A DNA stretch of 64,000 nucleotides from assembly GCF_041817755.1 (NCBI RefSeq), contig NZ_JBGYBX010000071.1, positions 32,402 through 96,401 on the forward strand. Direction: 5' to 3'. Source of the DNA: Glaesserella sp041817755 (lineage in GTDB: Bacteria; Pseudomonadota; Gammaproteobacteria; Enterobacterales; Pasteurellaceae). This document shows positions 17,791-26,677 of the stretch, piece after piece (positions within the stretch are counted from its first letter, which is position 1; each line of letters starts with the position of its first letter). Position numbers and translations under genes: made by a program. The notes beneath the pieces were generated by a model. That model ran no database searches. It worked only from the letters and a program-made list of their open reading frames with translations, and was not told where the DNA came from.

Positions 17791-19089
17791 TCATTTGCCC
17801 TCCTGCTCAGATTGCAAAATGTACTCCGCCACACTGAGGGCGGTGACTACGGCAACACCGGACGCGCAGCCGAGCGCCAAGCTGTCAAAACCGCCGATTA
17901 CATTGCCGATAGCGTAGAGGTTGTCAATGAATCGCCCGTCTTTGCGGACTTGGCATTTGTCATTGATCGCCACGCCGGCGGATTGATAAGGTTGTGACTG
18001 TGAAAAGCGGGATTGTGTCCACGACAAGCGGTCGGATTTGCCAAACGTTTTGCAACCGATGATATCTGCTCGAAAAATCGGTTCATAAATTTCATCAAAA
18101 TCGGCAATCAAACCATTACTGAAATAACTGCCGGTTGCCAGCACAACGTGTTCGGCGGACACGGCATCATCCGGATACAGATTGGTGTAAACCCGCATGA
18201 CTTTATGTTGTTCGATGTCCGCTTTTATCGCTCTGTCGCCGTTTAACATAAAGCCGCCCAATTGTTCAAAACGTTGGCGGAGCTGTTTGTGTTGGCGAAT
18301 CCCCAATAATGACGGTGGGAGCGTCGGTAGTTCAAACAGGGCAATGCCGACCGCTTCTTTTAATTGATTGAAAAAGCGTTGATCGTCCAAGCCGAAGCAT
18401 GCCGGTAAAAAGACGGCTTGAGCGCCTTGTGCGGCTTGTTGAATTTCGTTGACCAACTCACGGAAAGCCAATTTATGTTCCAATAATTGGGCGATATTCA
18501 CGCTGCGAAATTCGCGCGCATTATTCCGCAGTTGATCCAGCTGCGGAATGTTAAGGTAGCCGGTCGTCAACGTACAGGCGGCAAAAGGCGCCTGCCGTTT
18601 TAAATTATCGGCTAATAATTGCGGTTGAAAATCATGGAAACCTTCGATCCCCAAAATCGCGACGGAGTCGTATGCAAAGGTGGCATCCTGTTCGAGCGTT
18701 GGTACGCTGTTCGGCGAAAGCCAACTCGGACGTAGCCCGCCCAGCGGCGTGACCCGTAAATGGTTTTTCTCCGCCGAGCCGATGAGCGCTAAATCAAGCG
18801 CTCGGGCAAGTTGTTCGAATTGTTGCGCTTTTTCAAGGACTTTCTTTTTCCCGAGTAAACTGTAAGGGTGTTCCGGTAAGCTCCTTTTTAAGGAAGCATA
18901 GGATTTGCAAAATTCTTGCACAATCTTACCGCTTGTTAAACGCCCGAGCAGATCCATCGAGCCGGAAGAAAAATCAATCGCCGCCTGCCCGTTATTGATG
19001 ATCACGCAACGTTTGCCTTGTTGTTGCAGCGTAATCCCGCATGTGAGACCTGCAAGACCGCCGCCGATAATAATTACGTCAAAATTCAT
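17791..19089 (-). CDS. glpB: Anaerobic glycerol-3-phosphate dehydrogenase subunit B
   Basis: FMN-containing subunit of the GlpABC complex. The N-terminus MNFDVIIIGGGLAGLTCG is a classical dinucleotide-binding fold and the C-terminus has a second FAD/NAD-type element (NLYAIGNVIGGFDSLALGCA). I use the ATG at 19089 (432 residues), which overlaps glpA by 11 bp and has an AGGA site; this matches the family length of about 420. It runs into glpC with a 1-bp gap. Confidence 0.93.
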   Translation of the reverse strand: MNFDVIIIGGGLAGLTCGITLQQQGKRCVIINNGQAAIDFSSGSMDLLGRLTSGKIVQEFCKSYASLKRSLPEHPYSLLGKKKVLEKAQQFEQLARALDLALIGSAEKNHLRVTPLGGLRPSWLSPNSVPTLEQDATFAYDSVAILGIEGFHDFQPQLLADNLKRQAPFAACTLTTGYLNIPQLDQLRNNAREFRSVNIAQLLEHKLAFRELVNEIQQAAQGAQAVFLPACFGLDDQRFFNQLKEAVGIALFELPTLPPSLLGIRQHKQLRQRFEQLGGFMLNGDRAIKADIEQHKVMRVYTNLYPDDAVSAEHVVLATGSYFSNGLIADFDEIYEPIFRADIIGCKTFGKSDRLSWTQSRFSQSQPYQSAGVAINDKCQVRKDGRFIDNLYAIGNVIGGFDSLALGCASGVAVVTALSVAEYILQSEQEGK

Positions 19090-20770
19090 TGTTATCCGTT
19101 CCTTGCTGAGCTTGGGTTTCAAGCGGTGGTACATCATTCAGACCGAGCAGGCTATAGTAGATCCACGCGGTAAAATCGGCTTCGCGAATAGCATCGCCCC
19201 ACGCAATCGGCTCAATCCCGCGCCAACGTTCTTCCATAAATGAAGAAAGCTGAACAATGGATTGACTCGGTGCGGCAACGTTAAAACGCGTCATCAGTCC
19301 CGCCGCCCGACAGGCGCACAGCTCCGCTTGGCAAGTTCCCATGCCTACCCGTGTACGACGACGTAAATCCACCAGATTGTTGACGTTCAGTTCGTCCACC
19401 GCATAGCGGACTTCCCCTGCAGTGACGGCTTCACATTCACACACCAGTGAACGATCCAAACGTTCGCTGTCCAGTAGGCGTGTTGCACGGGAGCCGTGAC
19501 GGTAAATCGCGGAATAGCGGATCGTACTCGGAAGTGAAATGACCTTATTGTTGGTTTCCGTTCGGCTTTCGTTAGAACCCGGTAAGGGTTTTTCCGCCGT
19601 GACGCAACGGGCGGTTTTATGCAATTTTTGACATACCAAATCCGTCGTCCATTCCGCCATTAAACGGTAGGTCATGAGTTTCCCGCCGGTAATGGTGATA
19701 AAGCCGTCCAGTCCGTCGCGCTCTTGGTGATCGAGTAGGACGATGCCGCGGCTGACGTTGCGTCCGGACGGATCATCGTCGGTCGCCACTAACGGGCGTA
19801 CGCCCGCATACGCACGCAGTACGCGGGTATGACGTAAACTCGGTGCCAATTTTTCTCCCTCGCGGAAGAGAATATCCACTTCTTCGGGGGTGACGACCAT
19901 GTTATCGATTTGATCATAAGGGATGCGGCTTGAGGTCGTGCCAATCACGCAAATGGTATCGCCCGGTACTAAAATATCGGCATCGGCAGGCTTACGGCAA
20001 CGGTTGATGACCATTTTGTTAATACGGTGTCCCATCACCAACAATGCCCCTTTTGCCGGGAACATACGGATGTTTAAATCGGCATATTCGGCAATGCCTT
20101 GCCCCCAAATACCGCCGGCATTGACGACAACAGGCGCAAAAAATTGGCGTTCGAATTTGTTTTTATGATCGTACGCTTTCACGCCGATCACTTTTCCGCC
20201 TTCACGGATTAAGCCTTTTACTTCACAATAGGTAAACACTTTGGCGCCATTTTCCGTTGCATCCAGCATATTGGAAGCGGTGAGTCGAAACGGATCAACC
20301 GAACCGTCCGGTACGACGACGGCACCGAGAAGTGCGGGGTTCACCGACGGTTCCATACGGCGGGCCAAGTCAGGTTCCACCGCAACGGCTTCGATACCGG
20401 CGGTATGGCATGCCTTCAGAAACGTCTGCTGATAATTGAGATCATCTTCAGGCAAGGTAATGAACAGCCCTTCCGTTTCATCAATACAATGGCGGGCGAT
20501 TTGACGTAAGATTTTATTTTCTTCAATACATTCTTTGGCAGACTCGGCATCATTAACCGCATAGCGCGCACCACTGTGCAGTAAGCCATGGTTACGCCCC
20601 GTCGCCCCCGTGGCAATATCCCGACGTTCCAATAAAATACAATCGATACCGCGTAAGGTGCAGTCACGCGCAATACCGGCGCCTGTTGCGCCACCGCCGA
20701 TAATGATGACATCGGTTGTTAGCGGTGTATTATCGGCGACATTGCGGTACATTTGAGGTGATATGTGCAT
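19079..20770 (-). CDS. glpA: Anaerobic glycerol-3-phosphate dehydrogenase subunit A
   Basis: FAD-dependent catalytic subunit that oxidises sn-glycerol-3-phosphate to dihydroxyacetone phosphate. From the ATG at 20770 (563 residues) the FAD motif IIIGGGATGAGIARDC lies near residue 25, followed by the DAO-type oxidoreductase domain. The C-terminal BFD-like [2Fe-2S] domain is visible in CECEAVTAGEVRYAV and GTCQAELCACR. The start has a GGGGG ribosome site. Two CRP-like palindromes lie upstream, consistent with control of G3P use by cAMP and glucose. Confidence 0.95.
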   Translation of the reverse strand: MHISPQMYRNVADNTPLTTDVIIIGGGATGAGIARDCTLRGIDCILLERRDIATGATGRNHGLLHSGARYAVNDAESAKECIEENKILRQIARHCIDETEGLFITLPEDDLNYQQTFLKACHTAGIEAVAVEPDLARRMEPSVNPALLGAVVVPDGSVDPFRLTASNMLDATENGAKVFTYCEVKGLIREGGKVIGVKAYDHKNKFERQFFAPVVVNAGGIWGQGIAEYADLNIRMFPAKGALLVMGHRINKMVINRCRKPADADILVPGDTICVIGTTSSRIPYDQIDNMVVTPEEVDILFREGEKLAPSLRHTRVLRAYAGVRPLVATDDDPSGRNVSRGIVLLDHQERDGLDGFITITGGKLMTYRLMAEWTTDLVCQKLHKTARCVTAEKPLPGSNESRTETNNKVISLPSTIRYSAIYRHGSRATRLLDSERLDRSLVCECEAVTAGEVRYAVDELNVNNLVDLRRRTRVGMGTCQAELCACRAAGLMTRFNVAAPSQSIVQLSSFMEERWRGIEPIAWGDAIREADFTAWIYYSLLGLNDVPPLETQAQQGTDNNEF

Positions 20771-20877
20771 AACGCCCCCACAAAGACTAAAAACAAACAA
20801 AACAACATAAATTTGTCTCTATTTTATCCCTATTACTCGTTTTTAAACAACGTTTTGAGCGAAAAAGAAATTAATTT

Positions 20878-20893
20878 TGTGAGATAAGTCACA
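20878..20893. promoter_or_regulatory. CRP-binding site, glpA-proximal
   Basis: TGTGAGATAAGTCACA is a perfect TGTGA-N6-TCACA palindrome in the divergent glpA/glpT region. Its centre is 115 bp from the glpA start codon. Confidence 0.85.
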
Positions 20894-20927
20894 TTTTGTC
20901 GATTTTGAAATTTTTGACAGACTTTTT

Positions 20928-20943
20928 TGTGAATAACCTCACA
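20928..20943. promoter_or_regulatory. CRP-binding site, glpT-proximal
   Basis: TGTGAATAACCTCACA is a second perfect TGTGA-N6-TCACA site, centred exactly 50 bp from the first and 115 bp from the glpT ATG. A plausible -10 hexamer TATAAA at 20968-20973 would put a glpT transcription start near 20978, with this site at about -42. Confidence 0.82.
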
Positions 20944-21050
20944 AATTTGAACAATAGTGCTTTCTCATATAAACAAAAGTTTTATCATTAGCGTGTGGTT
21001 TTCACCTCAAGATGTCATTATTACTAATATATTAACGATTGGAGTTTTCT

Positions 21051-22496
21051 ATGTTTGGTCCATTTAAACCCGCTCCATTTATTGCGGAGCTACCTAAAGA
21101 GAAAATCGATCCCGTCTACCGTCGGTTACGTTGGCAGGTATTTGCAGGGATTTTTTTTGGTTATGCGGCTTACTATTTTGTCCGTGCCAATTTCGATTTG
21201 GCGCAAAAAGGGTTGATTGAAGCCGGCATGTACAATAAAGCGGAACTTGGTATTATCGGTACAGGTGCCGGTTTAGCGTACGGTTTGTCTAAGTTCTTCA
21301 TGGCGGCAATTTCCGACCGTTCGAATCCGAAAGTATTTTTACCGTTCGGTTTATTGTTGTCCGGTTTGTGTATGACCATGATGGGGTTAATGCCGTGGGC
21401 AACCTCCGGTATTGCCGTGATGTTCACCATGATTTTCCTTAACGGTTGGTTCCAAGGTATGGGGTGGCCACCGTGCGGTAGAACGATGGTGCATTGGTGG
21501 TCAAAAAGTGAGCGCGGTACGATAGTGTCGATTTGGAATACGGCACATAACCTTGGCGGTATGGTGCCGGGTGCGATGGTCTTATTAGCCAGTGCCGTTT
21601 ATTTCAGCAACTATGGTGTTGAAGCCACGGCAAAAGACGTATGGCAACAAGCGCTTTACTATCCGGGTATTGCGGCGATGATTGCGGCAATTCCGATCTA
21701 TTTATTGATGAAAGACACGCCGCAATCTTGTGGTTTACCGTCAATCGAAAAATGGAAAAACGATTATCCGGACGATTACGATGAAAAAACTTACGAAAAT
21801 AATCTGTCAACCAAAGATATTTTCGTTACCTATGTCTTGAAAAACCGCTTATTGTGGTACATCGCCATTGCCAACGTTTTCGTTTATTTGATTCGTTATG
21901 GCGTATTGAAATGGTCTCCGGTTTATTTAGGCGAAGTCAAACACTTTAATATCAAAGGGACGGCTTGGGCATATACGATTTATGAATTGGCGGCCGTGCC
22001 GGGAACCTTACTATGCGGTTGGGTTTCGGATAAAGTATTCAAAGGCAAACGTGGTTTAACCGGTTTCATCTTTATGATCCTCACAACGGCAGCGGTTGTG
22101 GCATTATGGTTAAATCCGGCAACACCGGAAGCCGAATTGGCACAATATGCGGGCAAAGCTTGGTATGAAAACCCGTACCAATTAATGGATTTTATCTTAA
22201 TGACGACGATCGGTTTCCTGATTTATGGTCCGGTTATGTTAATCGGCTTGCACGCACTTGAATTGGCGCCGAAAAAAGCAGCGGGGACCTCCGCAGGTTT
22301 CACCGGCTTATTCGGTTACTTGGGCGGTACGGTTTCCGCATCGGCAGTAGTCGGCTGGGCGGCTGAATATTACGGTTGGGACGGCGGTTTCTACGTTATG
22401 ATCGGCGGTGGCGTATTAGCTGTTCTGTTAATGTTCATTACAATGATCGAAGAGAGCAAACACAAAGCCAAACTTGAAGATCATTACGGCAAATAA
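21051..22496 (+). CDS. glpT: Glycerol-3-phosphate:phosphate antiporter GlpT
   Basis: Inner-membrane MFS transporter importing G3P in exchange for phosphate. The 481-residue protein has twelve hydrophobic segments, the MFS inter-helix motif after TM2 (SDRSNPKVF, reading GLAYGLSKFFMAAISDR) and GlpT features such as PCGRTMVHWWSKSERGT. The ATG at 21051 has GGAG 6 bp upstream; a TTG at 21039 is not needed. It is divergent from glpA and followed by glpQ, so G3P released in the periplasm can be taken up and oxidised. Confidence 0.95.
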   Translation: MFGPFKPAPFIAELPKEKIDPVYRRLRWQVFAGIFFGYAAYYFVRANFDLAQKGLIEAGMYNKAELGIIGTGAGLAYGLSKFFMAAISDRSNPKVFLPFGLLLSGLCMTMMGLMPWATSGIAVMFTMIFLNGWFQGMGWPPCGRTMVHWWSKSERGTIVSIWNTAHNLGGMVPGAMVLLASAVYFSNYGVEATAKDVWQQALYYPGIAAMIAAIPIYLLMKDTPQSCGLPSIEKWKNDYPDDYDEKTYENNLSTKDIFVTYVLKNRLLWYIAIANVFVYLIRYGVLKWSPVYLGEVKHFNIKGTAWAYTIYELAAVPGTLLCGWVSDKVFKGKRGLTGFIFMILTTAAVVALWLNPATPEAELAQYAGKAWYENPYQLMDFILMTTIGFLIYGPVMLIGLHALELAPKKAAGTSAGFTGLFGYLGGTVSASAVVGWAAEYYGWDGGFYVMIGGGVLAVLLMFITMIEESKHKAKLEDHYGK

Positions 22497-22509
22497 ATGA
22501 GATGAAATG

Positions 22510-22541
22510 GGGATATGAGCGATCGTTCATATCCCTTTTTA
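22510..22541 (+). terminator. Rho-independent terminator after glpT
   Basis: Perfect 9-bp stem GGGATATGA/TCATATCCC with an 8-nt loop followed by TTTTTATT. It lies 13 bp after the glpT stop and may make glpQ depend on its own promoter or on read-through. Confidence 0.8.
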
Positions 22542-22606
22542 TTCTTTGTTATTCCCAACATTTTCCATACATTTCTGAAATACACTGTATTTTAAAGGAG
22601 TAGTTT

Positions 22607-23668
22607 ATGACACAACGCACATTTGCATTAGGTATGCTTGTAAGCACATTATTTATCGCAACCGCACAAGCCGCTACCGATAAATTAGTGATTGCCCACC
22701 GTGGAGCAAGCGGGTATTTACCTGAACACACGTTAGCGTCTAAAGCCTTGGCGTTCGGGCAACATGCCGATTATTTAGAGCAAGACTTAGCGATGACAAA
22801 GGACAATCGGATTATCGTCATCCATGATCATTTCCTTGACGGCTTAACCGATGTCGCAAAAAAATTCCCGAATCGTGCCCGTGAAGACGGGCGTTATTAT
22901 GTGGTGGATTTCACGTTAGCGGAAATTGAAACATTGGAAATGACCGAGAACTTTAAAGTGGAAAACGGTCAACAGGTGCAGGTGTACCCGAACCGTTTCC
23001 CGATGTGGAAATCAGAATTCAAAATCCATACGTTGGAGGACGAAATTGAATTTATTCAAGGCTTAGAAAAATCAAGCGGTAAAAAAATCGGTCTTTATCC
23101 CGAAATTAAGGCGCCTTGGTTACACCATAAAGAAGGTAAAGACATTGCGCTGGAGACGTTAAAAATTCTTAAACATTACGGTTATGATGAAAAATCCGAT
23201 CCGATTTATCTTCAAACCTTTGATTTTAATGAACTTAAGCGGATTAAAAATGAGTTGCTGCCGCAACTCAAAATGGACTTAAAACTGGTTCAGTTGATTG
23301 CCTATACCGATTGGCATGAAACGGAAGAAAAAGATCCGTCCGGCAAATGGGTAAATTACAACTATGATTGGATGTTTAAAGACGGCGCGATGGCGGAAGT
23401 GGCGAAATATGCCGACGGCGTAGGACCGGGCTGGTATATGTTGATTGATAAAGACAAATCGACCGCCGGTAATATCGTGTATACCCCTTTAGTAAAAGAA
23501 TTGGCGAAATATAAGATGGCATTACACCCTTATACGGTACGTAAAGATGCCTTGCCGCCGTTTTTCAGCAATGTGAATCAAATGTACGATGCACTGTATA
23601 ATAAAGCCGGTGCAACCGGTGTCTTTACAGACTTCCCGGATACTGCCGTGGAGTTTTTGAAGAAATAG
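22607..23668 (+). CDS. glpQ: Periplasmic glycerophosphodiester phosphodiesterase GlpQ
   Basis: Hydrolyses glycerophosphodiesters to G3P plus an alcohol, supplying GlpT. The 353-residue protein has a Sec signal ending TAQA near residue 22 and the GDPD catalytic start VIAHRGASGYLPEHTLAS, then the metal and acid-base residues of the TIM barrel (EQDLAMTKD, VIHDHFLD, LYPEIKAP). The signal has no lipobox cysteine. It is therefore a soluble periplasmic enzyme like E. coli GlpQ, not a surface lipoprotein like H. influenzae protein D. AAGGAG ribosome site. Confidence 0.95.
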   Translation: MTQRTFALGMLVSTLFIATAQAATDKLVIAHRGASGYLPEHTLASKALAFGQHADYLEQDLAMTKDNRIIVIHDHFLDGLTDVAKKFPNRAREDGRYYVVDFTLAEIETLEMTENFKVENGQQVQVYPNRFPMWKSEFKIHTLEDEIEFIQGLEKSSGKKIGLYPEIKAPWLHHKEGKDIALETLKILKHYGYDEKSDPIYLQTFDFNELKRIKNELLPQLKMDLKLVQLIAYTDWHETEEKDPSGKWVNYNYDWMFKDGAMAEVAKYADGVGPGWYMLIDKDKSTAGNIVYTPLVKELAKYKMALHPYTVRKDALPPFFSNVNQMYDALYNKAGATGVFTDFPDTAVEFLKK

Positions 23669-23703
23669 TCAGGGTTTGTTTATCGATAACGTGCAGAAAG
23701 ATA

Positions 23704-23738
23704 AAGGCATCGTCAGTGATCATTACCGACGATGCCTT
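23704..23738. terminator. Hairpin between convergent glpQ and the amino-acid ABC operon
   Basis: Perfect 11-bp inverted repeat AAGGCATCGTC/GACGATGCCTT with a 13-nt loop between two convergent genes. It lacks a clean T tract on either side but is well placed as a bidirectional terminator. An uptake signal (GACCGCTTGT) follows at 23766. Confidence 0.6.
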
Positions 23739-23780
23739 ATGATTTGCAAATTTTCAGCCGAAACAGACCGCTTGTATAGG

Positions 23781-24530
23781 CTAATCCGCCCGAATTTGGT
23801 GTAAGAAACGCTTGGTTCGCTCATGTTGCGGGTTAGCGAATAATTCGGAAGGCGAACCTTGTTCTACAATTTCACCGCCGTCCATCACAATCACGACATC
23901 CGCCACTTCCAACGCAAATTTGATTTCATGTGTGACGACCACCATCGTCCAACCTTCATTCGCCAACGCTTTCATCGTATTTAACACATCTTGCACCAAC
24001 TCCGGATCGAGCGCAGAGGTCGGTTCGTCGAATAACATGAGTTGAGGCTGAATCGCCAGCGCACGGGCAATACCGACACGCTGTTGCTGACCGCCGGAGA
24101 GTTGGAAAGGATAAAGCGACATTTTGTCAACCAACCCGACCTTGGCTAACAGCACCTCCGCTTCGGCTTTGGCTTGTTCGGGCGCCTTACCTTGTACGAA
24201 CACCGGTCCTTCCATCACGTTTTCAAGCGCAGTTTTATGCGGAAAGAGATTATAGTTTTGAAAGACCATACCGGATTTGCGCCGTAATGCCAAGATCGCT
24301 TTTTTGACCGATTTGGCACTGAAATCGATATGAAGCGGGTCGGTGCCGTCAAAGTCAATCGTGCCTTGTTCCGGCATTTCCAACGCGTTCAAACAGCGTA
24401 GAAACGTGGTTTTACCGGAACCGGACGGCCCTAAGATGACCACCACCTGACCTTTTTCGATATCTAAATCAATGCCCCGCAAAATGGTATTGTTACCAAA
24501 GGTTTTATGAATATTTCGAATCTTAATCAT
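23781..24530 (-). CDS. tcyC: Polar amino-acid (probably cystine) ABC transporter ATPase
   Basis: ATP-binding subunit of a three-gene importer. The 249 residues contain Walker A GPSGSGKTT (residues 34-42), Q loop VFQNYNLFPH, signature LSGGQQQR, Walker B LMLFDEPTSALD and the switch histidine in VVTHE. All are intact, and the order is that of the PAAT (HisP/ArtP/GlnQ/TcyC) family. Substrate assignment follows the binding protein upstream, which resembles TcyA/FliY. It starts 3 bp after the permease gene. Confidence 0.8.
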   Translation of the reverse strand: MIKIRNIHKTFGNNTILRGIDLDIEKGQVVVILGPSGSGKTTFLRCLNALEMPEQGTIDFDGTDPLHIDFSAKSVKKAILALRRKSGMVFQNYNLFPHKTALENVMEGPVFVQGKAPEQAKAEAEVLLAKVGLVDKMSLYPFQLSGGQQQRVGIARALAIQPQLMLFDEPTSALDPELVQDVLNTMKALANEGWTMVVVTHEIKFALEVADVVIVMDGGEIVEQGSPSELFANPQHERTKRFLHQIRAD

Positions 24531-24533
24531 GAG

Positions 24534-25232
24534 TTATTTCGCCACATATCGATCAAAACGTTTTTCCAAGCGCGCTTGAATGAAAAACAGTACCCAACAA
24601 TAACACCAATAAATCAAGGCCGCTTCGATATATACCGGGAGAAAATCATAGGACATATTAGCCACTTGTTGCGCCACACGGAACATTTCGGTTACGGTCA
24701 CCACGGAAGCCAGCGAAGTATCTTTAAATAATCCGATAAAGGTATTGCTGAGTGGTGGTACGGCAACACGGAACGCTTGCGGTGCAATAATACGGCGGAA
24801 GGTCTGCATATAGGTCATGCCGATGGTGTAACCCGCTTCCCATTGCCCTTTAGGGACGGACAAAATCGCCGCACGAATGGTTTCGGAACCGTAAGCGCCG
24901 ATGTTTAGGGAAAAACCGATAATGGCCGCCGGGATCGGATCGATAAACACACCGATTGCAGGTAATCCGTAGAAAACGATACAGATTTGTACCAACATCG
25001 GTGTGCCACGAATAATCGAAATATACCCTTTGACCAACATCAGTAAAAGGGTGTGAATAATTCCCGTTGACGGACTGATCCGAATGAGAGCGACGGCAAC
25101 AGCAATGATCATCCCGATAAAAAAAGACGCGACGGCAAGCGGGATGGAGACTAAAATCGCCGCTTCAACCATCGGTAAAAAGCCACTTATGACCAATTCC
25201 GCACGGGCTTCGGTCATAAATGGCAGAGACAT
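24534..25232 (-). CDS. tcyB: Polar amino-acid (probably cystine) ABC transporter permease
   Basis: Integral membrane subunit of the same importer, with HisM/GlnP-type (BPD) architecture: about five membrane helices and the cytoplasmic EAA-like loop GAYGSETIRAAILSVPKGQWEA. I use the ATG at 25232 (232 residues), 7 bp after the binding-protein stop; a GTG at 25250 would overlap that gene. The tight spacing with its two partners makes a single transcript almost certain. Confidence 0.8.
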   Translation of the reverse strand: MSLPFMTEARAELVISGFLPMVEAAILVSIPLAVASFFIGMIIAVAVALIRISPSTGIIHTLLLMLVKGYISIIRGTPMLVQICIVFYGLPAIGVFIDPIPAAIIGFSLNIGAYGSETIRAAILSVPKGQWEAGYTIGMTYMQTFRRIIAPQAFRVAVPPLSNTFIGLFKDTSLASVVTVTEMFRVAQQVANMSYDFLPVYIEAALIYWCYCWVLFFIQARLEKRFDRYVAK

Positions 25233-25239
25233 TAATAAC

Positions 25240-26022
25240 TCATTTAACACTGATATCTTTTCCGAAGAACTGTTCGCCTAGTTTTTTCAATGTACCGTCA
25301 TTTTGCAACTCGACAAGCGCCGCACTGATTTTCGCAAGGGCTTCCTCATTGCCTTTGTTTGCAATAAAACCGGCATCTACTTTTTCATTGGATTCCCATA
25401 CGGTTTTTAAGCCTGAATTCGGGTTTTTCTTCAAGTAATCCAATAATGCCAAAGAGTCATTAAATGTCACGTCGGCACGTTTCTGTTGAATTAACAGTAA
25501 ACCTTGCGCCATGCCATCGATAGGGACGATATCGGCTTGGTATTGGCGGGCTAATTCGCCGTAGTTAGAGCTTAACGTTTGAGCGGCTTTGAGCCCTTTT
25601 ACGTCTTCCGGTTTGGATACGCGGGTTTCATCCGTACGGGCAACCAACATGGCACCGGACCAACTGTAAGGCGTCGATTTATCGAAGGTGGCGCGACGTT
25701 CCGGTGTGGTTAAACCGACTTGGTTTGCGACCAAATCAAAACGTTCGCCTTTTAAGCCGGCAAGCATTGCATCCCACTGGGTTTCTTTAAACTCCACTTT
25801 AACGCCTAGCTTGTCCGCTACCGCACGGGTCACTTCAACGTCATAACCGGTCAATTTGCCGCTGGCATCATGGTAAGTGAACGGCGCGTAAGTTCCCTCG
25901 GTACCGACGGTAATAGTGCCTTTATTATTGATACGTTCCAATAAACTTTCTTTGGCAACGGCCGCCGTTGTGGTGATGAGAGCGAAGGCGGATAAAGTAA
26001 TAACTGATAGTTTTTTAAACAT
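25240..26022 (-). CDS. tcyA: Polar amino-acid (probably cystine) periplasmic binding protein
   Basis: First gene of the importer, 260 residues. Sec signal ending AAVA about residue 23, soluble (no lipobox). Family 3 solute-binding protein features: ITVGTEGTYAPFTYHD, LTGYDVEVTRAVADKLG and FDLVANQVGLTTPERR, closest by eye to cystine-binding TcyA/FliY proteins. Other polar amino acids are possible. AAGGA ribosome site 7 bp upstream. An uptake signal lies in the upstream gap (26077-26086). Confidence 0.75.
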   Translation of the reverse strand: MFKKLSVITLSAFALITTTAAVAKESLLERINNKGTITVGTEGTYAPFTYHDASGKLTGYDVEVTRAVADKLGVKVEFKETQWDAMLAGLKGERFDLVANQVGLTTPERRATFDKSTPYSWSGAMLVARTDETRVSKPEDVKGLKAAQTLSSNYGELARQYQADIVPIDGMAQGLLLIQQKRADVTFNDSLALLDYLKKNPNSGLKTVWESNEKVDAGFIANKGNEEALAKISAALVELQNDGTLKKLGEQFFGKDISVK

Positions 26023-26119
26023 GATGAAATCCTTTTAATAGGTGAAATTAATTTTTGCAAATTTAAGGGGAAAACTGACCGCTTGCAAATAACCAAATGG
26101 AATATTATGAAAGCAAAAG

Positions 26120-26584
26120 TTAAAAACCCCCGCAACAATGTTTAAATTTCTTTCCCGAACCGCAAATGCAAGGTTGTTTCATCGTCGGTAACGGTACGGT
26201 CGGATCGACAAAATACCAGCGTCCGTCAATTTTCACGAACAATGATAATTCGTGATGCGCGTTTTTTCCATCTTCGGTTTCGAAATAAGCATGAAATTCT
26301 ACCGTACCGTGAATTTTGTCGATATTCGGTTGATGCGCCACGATCTCCAACCCTGCCCATCGGGTACTTTCGCTCCACGCTTTCATTGCGTCTTGATTTA
26401 ACAACGTTTGTTGGCTCGGTACGGTGGTTTTTACAAGATAATCGATATTTCCTTGCGTATACGCCGTATAACGGGAGCGCATCAATTGTTCTGCCGTTGC
26501 AGGCAACTGCTCACCGAGGTGGAACGGTCGGCAGCATTGGTGATAAGACAGATTGGATTGGCAAGGGCAGGGCGTTGACGTCAT
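26120..26584 (-). CDS. ychJ: YchJ-family SEC-C motif protein
   Basis: A 154-residue protein with metal-binding SEC-C-type clusters at both ends: CPCQSNLSYHQCC at residues 5-17 and CICGSGKKFKHCCGG at the C-terminus. Between them is an NTF2-like region (VEFHAYFETEDGKNAHHELS). This is the layout of YchJ/UPF0225 proteins, whose role is not established. Zinc binding is expected. The gene stands alone between the cystine importer and yidC. Confidence 0.8.
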   Translation of the reverse strand: MTSTPCPCQSNLSYHQCCRPFHLGEQLPATAEQLMRSRYTAYTQGNIDYLVKTTVPSQQTLLNQDAMKAWSESTRWAGLEIVAHQPNIDKIHGTVEFHAYFETEDGKNAHHELSLFVKIDGRWYFVDPTVPLPTMKQPCICGSGKKFKHCCGGF

Positions 26585-26629
26585 AGTTAATTTGCAAAAA
26601 ACAGATGAAAAGTGACCGCTTGTATCGGT

Positions 26630-26655
26630 AAAAGGGCGAACACACCGGTTCGCCC
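26630..26655 (-). terminator. Rho-independent terminator of yidC
   Basis: On the minus strand the 8-bp stem GGGCGAAC/GTTCGCCC with a 6-nt loop is followed by TTTTACC. It lies about 25 bp beyond the yidC stop, next to an uptake signal at 26614. Confidence 0.75.
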
Positions 26656-26677
26656 CTATAAGATGGATTTACTCGGC

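Noticed and set aside
20801..21050. GlpR operators in the glpA/glpT region
   Set aside because: No segment matched the WATGTTCGWTAWCGAACATW pattern well enough to report.
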